Origin: Sphingobium xenophagum NBRC 107872
Lineage (GTDB): Bacteria; Pseudomonadota; Alphaproteobacteria; Sphingomonadales; Sphingomonadaceae
Reading direction: 5' to 3'
Assembly (NCBI RefSeq): GCF_000367345.1
Contig: NZ_BARE01000030.1
Span: forward strand, 27,697-91,696
DNA: 64,000 nucleotides
In this document: positions 28,324 through 39,991 of the stretch, in pieces
Numbering within the stretch: position 1 is the stretch's first letter
Layout of the letters: every line of letters begins with the position of its first letter
The notes under the pieces: model-generated
The model's input: the letters and a program-made list of their open reading frames with translations, nothing else
Database searches by the model: none
Told to the model about the DNA's origin: nothing
Program-made: the position numbers and the translations under genes

Positions 28324-29391
28324 TTAGGCGATCAATGATCGGGGCAGGTGCAGCGCAATGCCCGCATTGTCGGCCATCACCGTCGCCCAATGGACCACCT
28401 TGGCAATCTCGTCGGCATGCGCCTCCAGACCGCGCTGGGCAGCCTCGGCGCGCTGGCCGGGCGTGAAGGCCGCGCCATTTTTGGCGTCGCGGGCAAAGAC
28501 CGGACCGCTTGCGATTGCGCGAACCCTCGCATCGTCCAGTTGCAGCCCGAACAGCCGCGCCAACGCAGCGAGGCTCTCGGTCGGCCTTGCGACCAGCGTT
28601 TCGCTGTCCAGCGTGGCGACCCGCGCTCCCAGTTGATCGCACAGAGTGTGGAACTGATGCTGCTGCGCCAGCCAGCCGACGGCGGCGACCTGAATATCGG
28701 TCAGTCCCAGATAGTCTGACGGGGCGATGCCCAGAGGGGCGATCATCCCTTCGCGCGCCAGCTTCTGGAACAGATCGCGCACCCACAGCCGCCCCCACAT
28801 CCCTTTGCGCGCGATCGAGGCGAGATAGGGTTCGAGCGGGGCATGGAGCAGGAGGGCGCGCGCATCGGGGCGCAAGCTCATGATCGCGGGGATCAGCGGA
28901 TTGATGACGTTGGAGGGCTTGACGACCACGGCCTCGCCCGGCGCAAAGGGGCGGGCCAGCAGGTGCAGGCTTGCGTCCAGCACGCGGGCAACCTCCGGCC
29001 CCTTTGCGCCGCGATGTCGCCAGCCGATCAGGTCATTGAGCAGCACCGGTTCCTTCAGACCCATCGCGACGCCCGGAATATCCATCGCGCCGGCCAGCAA
29101 GGTCGAACAGCAATAGGCCGAATGAAACAGGAAATGGATCGGCGCACGAGGCGGTACCTGCTCCATGGCGTCGCTCAGCCGCAGCACGAGCGGTGCGTCG
29201 GTCGCGCCCAGATACTCGTCGGTCAGGAAGGGGATATCGCCATGCCGCGCGCGTGGCACAAAGCGCATATGGACTGCGCCATGCCCCGGATCGTAGCGAT
29301 GGGCCAGCCATTGGGCGTCGCGCACGATGTCGCGGATCGCAGGATCGGGGGAGCTCATGACGACCAGCCTTCGCATGGCTTTTCGGGTCAT
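28324..29391 (-). CDS. sulfotransferase-like protein
   Basis: 355 residues. IHFLFHSAYCCSTLLAGAM near residue 85 resembles the PAPS-binding P-loop region of sulfotransferases, and VVVKPSNVIN near 150 and LHAPLEPYLASIARKG near 180 fit the next conserved blocks. Such genes recur beside TonB receptors in sphingomonads together with TPR/AspH proteins, as here. The catalytic activity is inferred from distant similarity only. Candidate starts are ATG 29391, 29376 and 29358, none with a good ribosome site. It is convergent with the TonB receptor and divergent from the hydroxylase gene. Confidence 0.65.
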   Translation of the reverse strand: MTRKAMRRLVVMSSPDPAIRDIVRDAQWLAHRYDPGHGAVHMRFVPRARHGDIPFLTDEYLGATDAPLVLRLSDAMEQVPPRAPIHFLFHSAYCCSTLLAGAMDIPGVAMGLKEPVLLNDLIGWRHRGAKGPEVARVLDASLHLLARPFAPGEAVVVKPSNVINPLIPAIMSLRPDARALLLHAPLEPYLASIARKGMWGRLWVRDLFQKLAREGMIAPLGIAPSDYLGLTDIQVAAVGWLAQQHQFHTLCDQLGARVATLDSETLVARPTESLAALARLFGLQLDDARVRAIASGPVFARDAKNGAAFTPGQRAEAAQRGLEAHADEIAKVVHWATVMADNAGIALHLPRSLIA

Positions 29392-29469
29392 TCAAGCCGC
29401 AGGAGTTTCCCTTAGTTGCCCCTGCGAGCGCTTATGGTAGCGATGATGGACAGGAAGCTGGGGGGCTTT

Positions 29470-30750
29470 ATGGACGGGGCTGTTGGTGGGTTAGTGCAGC
29501 AAGCGGCGGAGGCGCGGCGACAGGGGCGCATCACGGCGGCCGAGCAATTGCTGGGCGACGCATTGAAGCGACAGGCAGGGGAGCCGCAGGCGCTCAACCT
29601 GCTGGGGATGATCGCCCTCGACCGGCGCGATTTTGCAGCGGCCAGCGTGCATTTTCGTGGCGCGGCCGCGGCTGATCCCAAGGAGGCGGCGCTGTGGATG
29701 AACGTGGCGTCGGCAGAGCGCGGCCTTGGCGCGGCGGAGGCGGAGCGGGCGGCGCTGCAGGCGGCGATCGACATCGACCAGCGCAATTTGATGGCGCAAA
29801 TCCGCATGGCGCAACTCCAGCAACGGCTGGAAGAAAGGCAAGCGGCAGCAGACAGCTGGGGCAAGGCGCTGGCGCTGTCAGCGGGACTGACCGACCTGCC
29901 GCCTGCATTGGCAGACATATTGGCGCAGGCACGGGACTTCGTTACAGCCCATCAGGCGCAATTCGCCGCTTTTGTCGAGGCGGGGGTCGCGGCCCAGTTG
30001 AAGGCATCGGACGGGGTGACGCAGCGGCGCTTTCAGGCTTGCCTGGACCGGGAGTTTGGCCGCCGGACCATCTACCAGAATCACTGTTCGGGTTTGCATT
30101 ACCCCTTCCTGCCCGCCGACGAATATTTCGACCGGCAGCATTTCCCCTGGATGGACGCGCTGGAGGCAAAGACCGACGTGATCCGCGCCGAATTTCTCGC
30201 CATGGTGGACAAGCGTGGCGACGCCATCCGTCCCTATGTGCGGCAGGATGCAGGGACGCCGCAGAATAAATGGACCGCGCTTGACGGGTCGCTGGACTGG
30301 GGGGCGGCGTTCCTGTGGGAATATGGCGTACGAAACGAAGCGGTGTGCGCCGCCTGCCCGCAGACCGTCGCGGCGCTGGAGGCTTTGCCGCGCGCCGACA
30401 TTCCGGGGCGGGCGCCGTCGGCCTTCTTTTCCCTGCTCAAGCCGCGCAGCCGGATTCCGGCGCATACCGGCGTCACCAATACGCGCGCGATCATTCATCT
30501 TCCACTGATCGTGCCGCAGGGCTGCTTCTTTCGCGTTGGGGGTGAAACGCGGGCATGGCAAGAAGGGGTCGCCTTCGGCTTTGACGATACGATCGATCAT
30601 GAAGCCTGGAATGACAGCGATCATTTGCGGGTCGTGCTGATTTTCGACGTATGGAACCCGCATTTGTCGCTTGCGGAGCAGCAACTATTGAAGCAATTCT
30701 ATGCCACGGCTGATGCGAGCAAGACGAATAACGTCCCGTCGCGCATCTGA
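29470..30750 (+). CDS. TPR-repeat aspartyl/asparaginyl beta-hydroxylase
   Basis: About 426 residues. The first ~140 residues form TPR-like helical repeats (AAEARRQGRITAAEQLL, ALNLLGMIALDRRDFAAASVHF, LWMNVASAERGLG). The C-terminal half is the AspH double-stranded beta-helix oxygenase (PF05118): PAHTGVTNTRAIIHLPL, CFFRVGGETRAWQEG, FGFDDTIDHEAWNDSDHLRVVLIFDVWNP. The two histidines that bind Fe(II) and the 2-oxoglutarate arginine are present. Expected reaction: 2OG-dependent hydroxylation of a protein or peptide. Starts at 29434, 29443 or 29446 are also possible. Probably works with the TonB receptor and sulfotransferase-like neighbour on a common substrate. Confidence 0.88.
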   Translation: MDGAVGGLVQQAAEARRQGRITAAEQLLGDALKRQAGEPQALNLLGMIALDRRDFAAASVHFRGAAAADPKEAALWMNVASAERGLGAAEAERAALQAAIDIDQRNLMAQIRMAQLQQRLEERQAAADSWGKALALSAGLTDLPPALADILAQARDFVTAHQAQFAAFVEAGVAAQLKASDGVTQRRFQACLDREFGRRTIYQNHCSGLHYPFLPADEYFDRQHFPWMDALEAKTDVIRAEFLAMVDKRGDAIRPYVRQDAGTPQNKWTALDGSLDWGAAFLWEYGVRNEAVCAACPQTVAALEALPRADIPGRAPSAFFSLLKPRSRIPAHTGVTNTRAIIHLPLIVPQGCFFRVGGETRAWQEGVAFGFDDTIDHEAWNDSDHLRVVLIFDVWNPHLSLAEQQLLKQFYATADASKTNNVPSRI

Positions 30751-30825
30751 TCGACGACATGGAGGCTGGCCCATTCGGAGAGAGGGGATTCGCACTGTCG
30801 TCATTCTGGGAGAATTAGAGTGCAT

Positions 30826-31077
30826 ATGTTGAAGGCAGTGATTGCGTCCAGCCTGATCGTTCTGGCGATGCCCGCAGTGGCGCAGGACAAGGCTCCGCTG
30901 GACAAGAATGATCCCAATGCAGTGCGGTGCAAGCGGTTTCAGGTCACTGGTTCGCTGGTGAAGAAGGAACGCATCTGCAAGACCAACGCCGAATGGCGGG
31001 CGATTTCCGAGCAGCAGAACCGGGATGCCGATGACATCATCACCCGCAGCCGCGCCGGGATGAACCCCAACGGTTGA
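30826..31077 (+). CDS. small secreted protein
   Basis: 83 residues with a signal peptide (MLKAVIASSLIVLAMPAVAQ) and a short mature part, DPNAVRCKRFQVTGSLVKKERICKTNAEWRAI, containing two cysteines that could pair. Similar small periplasmic proteins, of unknown function, occur in sphingomonads. The GTG at 30820 is an alternative start but ATG 30826 fits the signal peptide better. It is convergent with clpB and shares a hairpin terminator with it. Confidence 0.7.
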   Translation: MLKAVIASSLIVLAMPAVAQDKAPLDKNDPNAVRCKRFQVTGSLVKKERICKTNAEWRAISEQQNRDADDIITRSRAGMNPNG

Positions 31078-31108
31078 AGCACGGGAGGGGGATTGCCCCT
31101 CCCGTGCT
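31078..31108. terminator. strong hairpin between convergent genes
   Basis: Thirteen-base perfect stem AGCACGGGAGGGG (31078-31090) with CCCCTCCCGTGCT (31096-31108), five-base loop. There is no T tract on either side, so it may act as a transcript-end stabiliser or bidirectional terminator for the small secreted gene and clpB. Confidence 0.7.
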
Positions 31109-31114
31109 ATCGCC

Positions 31115-33694
<2,580 letters not shown>

Positions 33695-34027
33695 GACTTA
33701 CCTTCTTGAAGCCCTGGGCTCTTTATCAAACTGCGGCTCATGTGGTGTTGCCAAAAGGCCACACAAGAGGCACTACGCAATTTCCACCCAAATCCTTATC
33801 AGTCTGGCGCGCGGGCGAGGGCGTAATGGATGCGCGCGGGCCAGGCACCGAAGCGAGCAGGGGCGGGCGGCGGAGTCGGTACAGCCCTTATAGTCGATTG
33901 ATCGTCGGGAACCTATCGCGACCAACCGCGCTGTCCAGCGTCATGCGTATTGCGCTGCTAAAACGCCCCGCTATTCTAGCGCCCTTCGCGGGCGCTTCGT
34001 CCTGCTGCATTTTCTCTGAGGTTGTCC
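33695..34027. other. 333-base divergent intergenic region (clpB / M16 peptidase)
   Basis: Carries both promoters. A short hairpin, AGCGCCC (33978-33984) with GGGCGCT (33990-33996), lies about 30 bases before the peptidase start without a T tract. No gene, RNA or repeat was recognised. Confidence 0.4.
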
Positions 34028-36910
34028 ATGACCCTTTCCCCCCTGTCGCGTCGCCTGTCCCTGCTGATCGGCCTGTCGGCCATGGCGCTGACCCCGATGA
34101 CGCAGGCGGTGGCGCAGACCAGTGCGACCAGCGCCGCGCCAGCGCCGCTGTCCAGCCTGGTGGCTGCGGTCGATATTCCCTATGAACAGTTCACGCTGAA
34201 AAACGGCCTGCGGGTCATCGTCCATACCGACCGCAAGGCGCCGGTCGTGGCGGTTTCCGTCTGGTATCATGTCGGGTCGCGGTTCGAACCGGCGGGCAAG
34301 ACCGGCTTTGCCCATTTGTTCGAACATCTGATGTTCTATGGCTCCGAAAATGCCGATGGGCCGTTTTTCGGGCGGCTGGAAGATATTGGCGCGACCGACT
34401 GGAACGGGACGACCTGGTTCGATCGCACCAATTATTTCGAGACGGTGCCCACCGGGGCGCTCGACCGGGCGCTGTTCCTGGAGTCCGACCGGATGGGGCA
34501 TCTGCTGGGCGCGGTGACGCAGCTGAAGCTGGATACCCAGCGCGGGGTCGTTCAGAATGAAAAGCGCATGGGGGAAAATGAGCCCTATGGGCTGGTCGAA
34601 TATGCGCAACTGGCCGCGCTGCTGCCTGAAGGGCATCCCTATCGCCATTCGACCATCGGGTCCATGGCGGACCTGAACAACGCCAGCCTGGGCGATGTGC
34701 AGGACTGGTTCAAGACGCATTATGGCCCGAACAATGCCGTGCTGGTGCTGGCGGGGGATATTGACGTGGCGACCGCGAAGAAGAAGGTCGAACGCTGGTT
34801 CGGCAATATCGTCGCCGGTCCGCCGCCGCAGGATGTGGAAGCGACCGTCCCGACGCTCGACAAGGATGTCGAGAAGGTGATGCATGACAATGTCGCGGCG
34901 ACCCGTCTCTATCGCAACTGGGTGGTGCCGGGCGTCAATGGCGCGGACCTGCCCGCGATCGATCTGGCGCTGTCGGTCTTTGGCGGGCTGGCATCCTCTC
35001 GCCTCTACAACACGCTGGTCCGTGACGAGAAGGTGGCGGTAGGCGTCAAGGCCAATGTCCAGCCGTTCGAGAAGCTGAGCATTGCCGAGATCACGGTGGA
35101 TGTGAAGCCGGGGACGGATGCGGTTGCGGTGGGCAAGCGGCTCGATGCGCTGCTGGCGGACTATCTGGCCAAGGGACCGACCGCCGACGAGGTACAGCGG
35201 GCCGCGACCCGGCAACTGGCGGGGACAATATCGGGGCTGGAACAGGTGGGCGGCTTTTCGGGCAAGGCGGTGACGCTGGCCGAAGGGGCGGTCTATTCCA
35301 ACGACCCGGACAAATATCGCAAGGATCTGGCCGCTTATGCCGCCGCGACGCCAGCGCAGGTGGCCGAGGCCGCGCGCAAATGGCTGGGGCGACCAGTGTT
35401 CCGCCTGACGGTGGCGCCGGGCGAGCGATCGGCCGCCGACAATGCGCTGGCGGGGAATGTTCATGGGGAAGGGGCGACCCACAAGCCAGCCCATTTCCGT
35501 GATCCCGCCGCGCCCGCGCCGGCCGCGGCGACGCCGCCTGCGCCCACGAAGATTGCCGAACCGCCGATCGAGCCGGTCGCTGATCTGGATTTCCCCGCGG
35601 TCGAACATGCCAAGTTGAAGAACGGGATTGCGGTGCAGTTTGCGCGCCGGGCGACGGTGCCGGTCGTGCGTGTGTCCGTGGCGTTCGACGCGGGCAATGC
35701 GGCGGATGACCGGGCCAAGCTGGGAACCGCGGCGCTGACGACGGCGCTGCTGGACGAAGGCACGACAACGCGCAGCGCGCTGGAGATCGCGGAAGAGCAG
35801 GAGCGGCTGGGCGCGTCGGTGAGTGCGGGCAACAGCATGGACCGGACGACGGTGGGCCTGTTTGCGCTCAAGCCCAATCTGGACGCATCGCTGGGGCTGC
35901 TGGCCGATGTCGTGCGCAATCCGGCGTTTGCGCCCGGCGAGGTGGAGCGGCTGCGCGGGCAGATGCTGACCCGGATCGCGGCGGAAAAGACCGAGCCGAC
36001 GGCGATCGCCCAGCGCATGTTGCCGCCGCTGCTCTATGGCAAGCTGCATCCCTATGGCATCCCCTTCACCGGGTCGGGCACCGAAAGCGGGGTCAAGGCG
36101 GTGACGCGGGCGGACCTGACCGCCTTCCACGATCGCTGGCTGCGGCCGGACAATGCGACGATCTTCGTCACGGGCGACACGAGCCTTGCTGAATTGCTGC
36201 CGCTGCTGGAAAAGCGCTTTGGCGACTGGAAGGCGCCCGCGACGTCCAAGGGCAGCAAGCTGTTCCGCATGGACCGGATGGCGCGTCCGCCGCGGATCAT
36301 CCTGATCGACAAGCCGCAAAGCCCGCAGTCGATGATCCTGGCGGGCGTGCTGACAGCCAAGAAGGGGACCGACAATCCGGTCACGCTCCAGTCGGCCAAT
36401 GAAGTGCTGGGCGGCAGCACGACGTCGCGCCTGACGATGGATCTGCGCGAGACGAAGGGTTGGGCCTATGGCGCGGGCACGTCGCTGCCCGGCGTCAAGG
36501 ACACGATCCCGCTGCTGGTCTATGCCCCGGTCCAGACCGACAAGACGGGCGAATCGATCATTGCCGCGCGGCAGGACATCAAGGATTTCCTGACGACCAA
36601 GGGCACGACCGAGGCGGAGCGCAACCAGACGATCAACGGGCAGATATTGTCGCTGCCCGGCAGCTTCGAAACATCGTCCGACCTGCTGGGCGCGATGATG
36701 CGCAACAGCCTGATCGGGCGGGCGGACGATTTCTACGAGACGCTGCCCAATATCTATCGCGCGATGACCGCCGCCGATTTCGACAAGGCGGCGCGGGAGG
36801 CGATCAATGCCGACGGGCTGATCTGGGTCGTGGTCGGCGACGCGAAACTGGTTCGGCCGCAGCTTGACGCGGTCGGCCTGCCGGTCGAGGTGGGAACATT
36901 GGCTGATTGA
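34028..36910 (+). CDS. M16 family zinc metallopeptidase (two-domain, insulinase-like)
   Basis: 960 residues, about double the basic M16 unit, as in pitrilysin-like proteins made of two homologous halves. The signal peptide ends near AQTS. The first half has the inverted zinc motif HLFEHLMF (HxxEH) near residue 95 with the third ligand glutamate downstream (RGVVQNEKRMGENEP); the second half (from about 530) lacks it and is structural. A Pro/Ala linker near 490-515 joins the halves. Located in the periplasm, probably degrading peptides. ATG 34028 is preferred to TTG 34022. Confidence 0.93.
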   Translation: MTLSPLSRRLSLLIGLSAMALTPMTQAVAQTSATSAAPAPLSSLVAAVDIPYEQFTLKNGLRVIVHTDRKAPVVAVSVWYHVGSRFEPAGKTGFAHLFEHLMFYGSENADGPFFGRLEDIGATDWNGTTWFDRTNYFETVPTGALDRALFLESDRMGHLLGAVTQLKLDTQRGVVQNEKRMGENEPYGLVEYAQLAALLPEGHPYRHSTIGSMADLNNASLGDVQDWFKTHYGPNNAVLVLAGDIDVATAKKKVERWFGNIVAGPPPQDVEATVPTLDKDVEKVMHDNVAATRLYRNWVVPGVNGADLPAIDLALSVFGGLASSRLYNTLVRDEKVAVGVKANVQPFEKLSIAEITVDVKPGTDAVAVGKRLDALLADYLAKGPTADEVQRAATRQLAGTISGLEQVGGFSGKAVTLAEGAVYSNDPDKYRKDLAAYAAATPAQVAEAARKWLGRPVFRLTVAPGERSAADNALAGNVHGEGATHKPAHFRDPAAPAPAAATPPAPTKIAEPPIEPVADLDFPAVEHAKLKNGIAVQFARRATVPVVRVSVAFDAGNAADDRAKLGTAALTTALLDEGTTTRSALEIAEEQERLGASVSAGNSMDRTTVGLFALKPNLDASLGLLADVVRNPAFAPGEVERLRGQMLTRIAAEKTEPTAIAQRMLPPLLYGKLHPYGIPFTGSGTESGVKAVTRADLTAFHDRWLRPDNATIFVTGDTSLAELLPLLEKRFGDWKAPATSKGSKLFRMDRMARPPRIILIDKPQSPQSMILAGVLTAKKGTDNPVTLQSANEVLGGSTTSRLTMDLRETKGWAYGAGTSLPGVKDTIPLLVYAPVQTDKTGESIIAARQDIKDFLTTKGTTEAERNQTINGQILSLPGSFETSSDLLGAMMRNSLIGRADDFYETLPNIYRAMTAADFDKAAREAINADGLIWVVVGDAKLVRPQLDAVGLPVEVGTLAD

Positions 36911-37021
36911 CCGGCATTCAGTGCGGACGGGCCTGCAAAAGCGTTCCGTCTGGACTGATTGGCGATCAATCGGGATTTGAGGGTATGCATCGTTGAATGA
37001 TGCTTTGATGGAGTGATGATG

Positions 37022-37324
37022 ATGGCAAGTGTCGATGGCGCCTATGACTGCGTGGCCAAGACGCCGATGGGCGACCAGAAGGGTGTGTTCACCGTGGTCA
37101 GCAGCGGTGACCGGTTTAACGGCACCTTTGCGGGCATGATGGGATCGCTCGACGTGGTCGATGGCAAGGTCGCGGGCAACAGCCTGACCTGGAAGATGGA
37201 AATGACGATGCCGATGCCGATGACGCTGGAGTGCGAGGCGGAAGTCAGCGGCGACGCCATCACCGGGACGATGCAGTTGGGCGCGTTCGGGGCGTCGGCC
37301 TTTACCGGCACGCGGCGGGCCTGA
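37022..37324 (+). CDS. small hypothetical protein
   Basis: About 100 residues; four consecutive GTG/ATG codons start at 37013, and GGAG at 37010-37013 best serves ATG 37022. The sequence MASVDGAYDCVAKTPMGDQKGVF...FNGTFAGMMGSLDVVDGKVAGN is beta-strand rich with no signal peptide; the second half alternates Met and Pro. It looks like a lipocalin-like or DUF-type small domain, but I cannot assign it. Confidence 0.65.
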   Translation: MASVDGAYDCVAKTPMGDQKGVFTVVSSGDRFNGTFAGMMGSLDVVDGKVAGNSLTWKMEMTMPMPMTLECEAEVSGDAITGTMQLGAFGASAFTGTRRA

Positions 37325-37329
37325 CCCTG

Positions 37330-37354
37330 TGGGGTCCGGCCTGGCCGGACCCCA
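37330..37354 (+). terminator. hairpin downstream of the small hypothetical gene
   Basis: Near-perfect inverted repeat: GGGGTCCGGCC (37331-37341), one base, GGCCGGACCCC (37343-37353). Right position for a terminator, but no T run follows, so efficiency is uncertain. Confidence 0.5.
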
Positions 37355-37403
37355 TGAAGCCGACACTAAGCTGAACACCCATAACGACCTTGCCGGATTG
37401 TGT

Positions 37404-37419
37404 TTAGTTAGCTAACTAA
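37404..37419. promoter_or_regulatory. palindromic operator at the MarR start codon
   Basis: TTAGTTAGCTAACTAA is a perfect 16-base palindrome ending on the first base of the ATG at 37419. MarR proteins commonly bind such palindromes as dimers, so autorepression is likely. No -10/-35 could be placed with confidence around it. Confidence 0.7.
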
Positions 37420-37919
37420 TGGACATGAAGAAGCGGGATGCCGGACGGGCTTTGTTGCATTTGCTGGGGCCAGTGGCGCGGGGGTGGCGGCAGGCTGCCG
37501 ACGGGGCGCTGGCGGGGCTGGGCGTGTCCGGCAGCGCAGGCTGGTGCCTGGTGCATCTGGCCATGGAGGGCACACCGCCGCGACAGGCGGAACTGGCGCA
37601 ATGGCTGGACGTCAGCGCGCCGTCGCTGGTGCGGACGCTGGATCAATTGCAGAAAGCAGGCTGGATCGAGCGCGTCGCCGATGCCGATGACGGACGGTCC
37701 AACCGGGTGGCGATGACCCCGGCGGGCAAGGCGCTGGCAAGTGAGATACAGGCGCGGCTGGACAGGCTGGGCGGCGAATTGCTGAGCGGCCTGCCGGACG
37801 GGGCGATCGAGATCGGGGCCGAACTGCTGGGGTTGATGCGGTTGCGCATCGCCGAAGACAAGCTGGCGCAGCTATTGGCCGATAGCGGCAATGATCCCGG
37901 CGTCGACGCCCGACAGTGA
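37419..37919 (+). CDS. MarR family transcriptional regulator
   Basis: 166 residues. The winged helix is evident in APSLVRTLDQLQKAGWIERVADADDGRSNRVAMTPAGKAL, with the DDGRSNRV wing characteristic of MarR. ATG 37425 is an alternative start. The gene is alone; no efflux pump or oxidoreductase is divergent from it here, so the ligand and regulon are unknown. It is separated from pal by a bidirectional terminator. Confidence 0.92.
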   Translation: MDMKKRDAGRALLHLLGPVARGWRQAADGALAGLGVSGSAGWCLVHLAMEGTPPRQAELAQWLDVSAPSLVRTLDQLQKAGWIERVADADDGRSNRVAMTPAGKALASEIQARLDRLGGELLSGLPDGAIEIGAELLGLMRLRIAEDKLAQLLADSGNDPGVDARQ

Positions 37920-37969
37920 CGCCGGACGGGCGCGCTTATCCTGCCATGCCCTGATGGCGCGGGCCCAAT

Positions 37970-38005
37970 AAAAAAGGCCCGCCGGTCGGGGACTGGCGGG
38001 CCTTT
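37970..38005 (-). terminator. terminator of the tol-pal operon (bidirectional)
   Basis: Stem AAAGGCCCGCC (37973-37983) with GGCGGGCCTTT (37995-38005). On the minus strand the stem is followed by a T run (complement of the A run 37970-37975), so it ends tol-pal transcripts and possibly marR transcripts from the other side. Confidence 0.9.
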
Positions 38006-38028
38006 CGATCATATTGGGCGACGGGCGA

Positions 38029-38538
38029 TCAATATTGGATCGTCACCGTCACGGCGCGGCGGTTCTGCGCCCAGGAGGCTTCGTCCGAGCCAAGCGCGGC
38101 GGGGCGTTCCTTGCCATAGCTGACCGTGGTGATGCGGCTGGGGTCGATGCCGAGCGAGGCGAGATAGTTTTTCGCCGCATTGGCGCGGCGTTCGCCCAGC
38201 GCGATATTATAATCGCGGGTGCCGCGTTCGTCGGCATGTCCTTCGACCGTGACGCGCACGGCAGGGTTTTGTTGCAGCCAGGCGGCCTGGCTTTGCAGCG
38301 TCACCTGATCTTCCGCATCGATATCATATTGATCGAGGCCGAAGAAAATCCGGTCGGACGAGACCGACGCGACGAAATCTTCCTGGCTGCCCTTCACCGG
38401 GCCGGTGGGTCCGGTCGATCCGACCGGTTCGGTCGTGGCCGGGCCGGGCGCGGGCGGCAATTCGGCAGGCGGCTTTTTCGAGCAGGCGGCCAGCGCGATG
38501 ATGGCGGTAGCCATGACCAGCGTTCTAGACAATTTCAT
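38029..38538 (-). CDS. pal: peptidoglycan-associated lipoprotein Pal
   Basis: 169 residues with a lipoprotein signal (IIALAAC) and an OmpA-like domain: VTVEGHADERGTRDYNIALGERRANAAKNYL. Pal anchors the outer membrane to peptidoglycan and receives force from TolB during constriction. ATG 38538 is used. The proline-rich stretch after the lipobox is a flexible tether. Last gene of ybgC-tolQRAB-pal. Confidence 0.97.
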   Translation of the reverse strand: MKLSRTLVMATAIIALAACSKKPPAELPPAPGPATTEPVGSTGPTGPVKGSQEDFVASVSSDRIFFGLDQYDIDAEDQVTLQSQAAWLQQNPAVRVTVEGHADERGTRDYNIALGERRANAAKNYLASLGIDPSRITTVSYGKERPAALGSDEASWAQNRRAVTVTIQY

Positions 38539-38656
38539 CGGGGGTCTCCTTTGGTTGATCCGGGCACCGCCCGCCGGGACGGTGTCAGGGTCCGTGATGT
38601 TCGTTACGCTGTCAAGACGATTGGGTTCCATCCCGACCGCCAGGACCGCGCTATTT

Positions 38657-39991
38657 TCAGGGCAGCAGCGGTCCCCAGGCAGGGTCGGAACCACTGAGAG
38701 GCGTGGGGATGCGACGCTCGTTCACGCCGGTCAGGTCGACCTGCCACACCTGGCTCGTCCCCTGCTTGCCGGGCGACGTGCGGAAGAATTGCAGCACCCG
38801 GCCATTGGGCGACCAGGTCGGCTGTTCGTCCTGCCAGCCATTGGTCAAGATCCGCTCATTGTCGCCATTGGGCGTCATCACCGCGATCTTGAAATCGCCC
38901 GCCATCTTGGTGAAGGCGATAAGGTCGCCGCGCGGCGACCATTCGGGCGTCGCATAACGGCCGCCGCCATGGCTGATCCGGCGCTGGTTGGAGCCATCGG
39001 CGTTCATGACATAGATTTGCTGGCCGCCCGACCGGTCGCTTTCGAACACGATCTGGCTGCCGTCTGGCGAATAGCTGCCGCCCACGTCGATGCCCGGCGA
39101 CGTGGTCAGGCGGATGGGGGTACCGCCGCTGGCGGGTACGCGATAAATGTCGGTATTGCCGGCAATCGCCATCGAAAAGAGGATGTTGCGCCCGTCCGGC
39201 GACCAGCGCGGGGCGAAGGTCGGGTTGTTGCTTTCGGTCACCAGCCGCTGCTGGCCCGCGCCAATGTCGTAGATATAGAGGCGCACCCGGCTGCCCAGAT
39301 AGCTGACATAGAGGATGGATTTATAGTCGGGCGAGAAGCGCGGGGTGAGCGCCATCGACTGGCCATTGGTGATGAAGCGATGGTTCGCGCCGTCGCTGTC
39401 CATGATGGCGAGCCGCTTGACCCGCGCGCCCTTCGGCCCGCTTTCGGCGATATAGGCGATGCGGCTGTCGAAGAAGGGGCTTTCGCCCGAAAGGCGCGCA
39501 TAGATGGCGTCGGCGCATTTATGCGCGGCGCGGCGCCAGTCGCGCGGGGCGACGACATAGCCCTGACGGGTCAGTTCCTGCTTCAGCGCCACGTCGTAGA
39601 GGTAGCAACCGACGGTGATGTCGGCTTCCCCGCCGCTGGTGCGGACGAATCCCTGCACCAGCGCCTGATAGGCGCCCCATTTGTCGAATTGCGGAAAAGT
39701 GACTTCGGCAAAGGGAATTTGCGGCAGGCCGGCGGGGCCGGACGGATCGAACAGGCCGGAGCCTTTCAGGTCCGAGGCGATGACTTCGGCGATCTTGCGG
39801 CCAAGTTCCGTGGCCGACCCGGCTGGGGTTGCGACCTCCTGCTGGGCGGGCATGGGGGGGACGGCAACCTTCACATTGCTGTCAATCTCGCCGGTCACGT
39901 CGACCGAGAGCTGGGCCATGGCAGGCAGGGCAGTAAGGGCGAGCAACGCGGCAGTCGCCACGCTCAGGCGGCGCAACAGGGAGGGTTTCAT
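38657..39991 (-). CDS. tolB: Tol-Pal system beta-propeller protein TolB
   Basis: 444 residues: signal peptide (ALLALTALPAMA), an N-terminal domain that contacts TolA, then a six-bladed beta-propeller with repeated FSPDG/WSPDG-type motifs (RFSPDYKSILYVS, RWSPDGRNILFS, SYSPDGSQIVFES, EWSPRGDLIAFT, TWSPNGRVLQFF). TolB shuttles between TolA and Pal in the periplasm. The end of TolA overlaps its start by four bases, fitting the operon. Confidence 0.97.
   Translation of the reverse strand: MKPSLLRRLSVATAALLALTALPAMAQLSVDVTGEIDSNVKVAVPPMPAQQEVATPAGSATELGRKIAEVIASDLKGSGLFDPSGPAGLPQIPFAEVTFPQFDKWGAYQALVQGFVRTSGGEADITVGCYLYDVALKQELTRQGYVVAPRDWRRAAHKCADAIYARLSGESPFFDSRIAYIAESGPKGARVKRLAIMDSDGANHRFITNGQSMALTPRFSPDYKSILYVSYLGSRVRLYIYDIGAGQQRLVTESNNPTFAPRWSPDGRNILFSMAIAGNTDIYRVPASGGTPIRLTTSPGIDVGGSYSPDGSQIVFESDRSGGQQIYVMNADGSNQRRISHGGGRYATPEWSPRGDLIAFTKMAGDFKIAVMTPNGDNERILTNGWQDEQPTWSPNGRVLQFFRTSPGKQGTSQVWQVDLTGVNERRIPTPLSGSDPAWGPLLP

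Noticed and set aside
33695..33800. Sigma-32 heat-shock promoter for clpB
   Set aside because: Only a CTTG -35-like element (33762-33767) is found; the -10 at proper distance does not match the alphaproteobacterial consensus.
33911..33940. EcfG-type general stress promoter before the M16 peptidase
   Set aside because: GGAAC is present but the second element at 16 bases is CGCT, not CGTT, so evidence is insufficient.
33971..37378. 1135-codon antisense open frame over the M16 peptidase
   Set aside because: Arg/Gln/His-rich composition typical of antisense frames in GC-rich DNA; the sense gene has clear zinc motifs.
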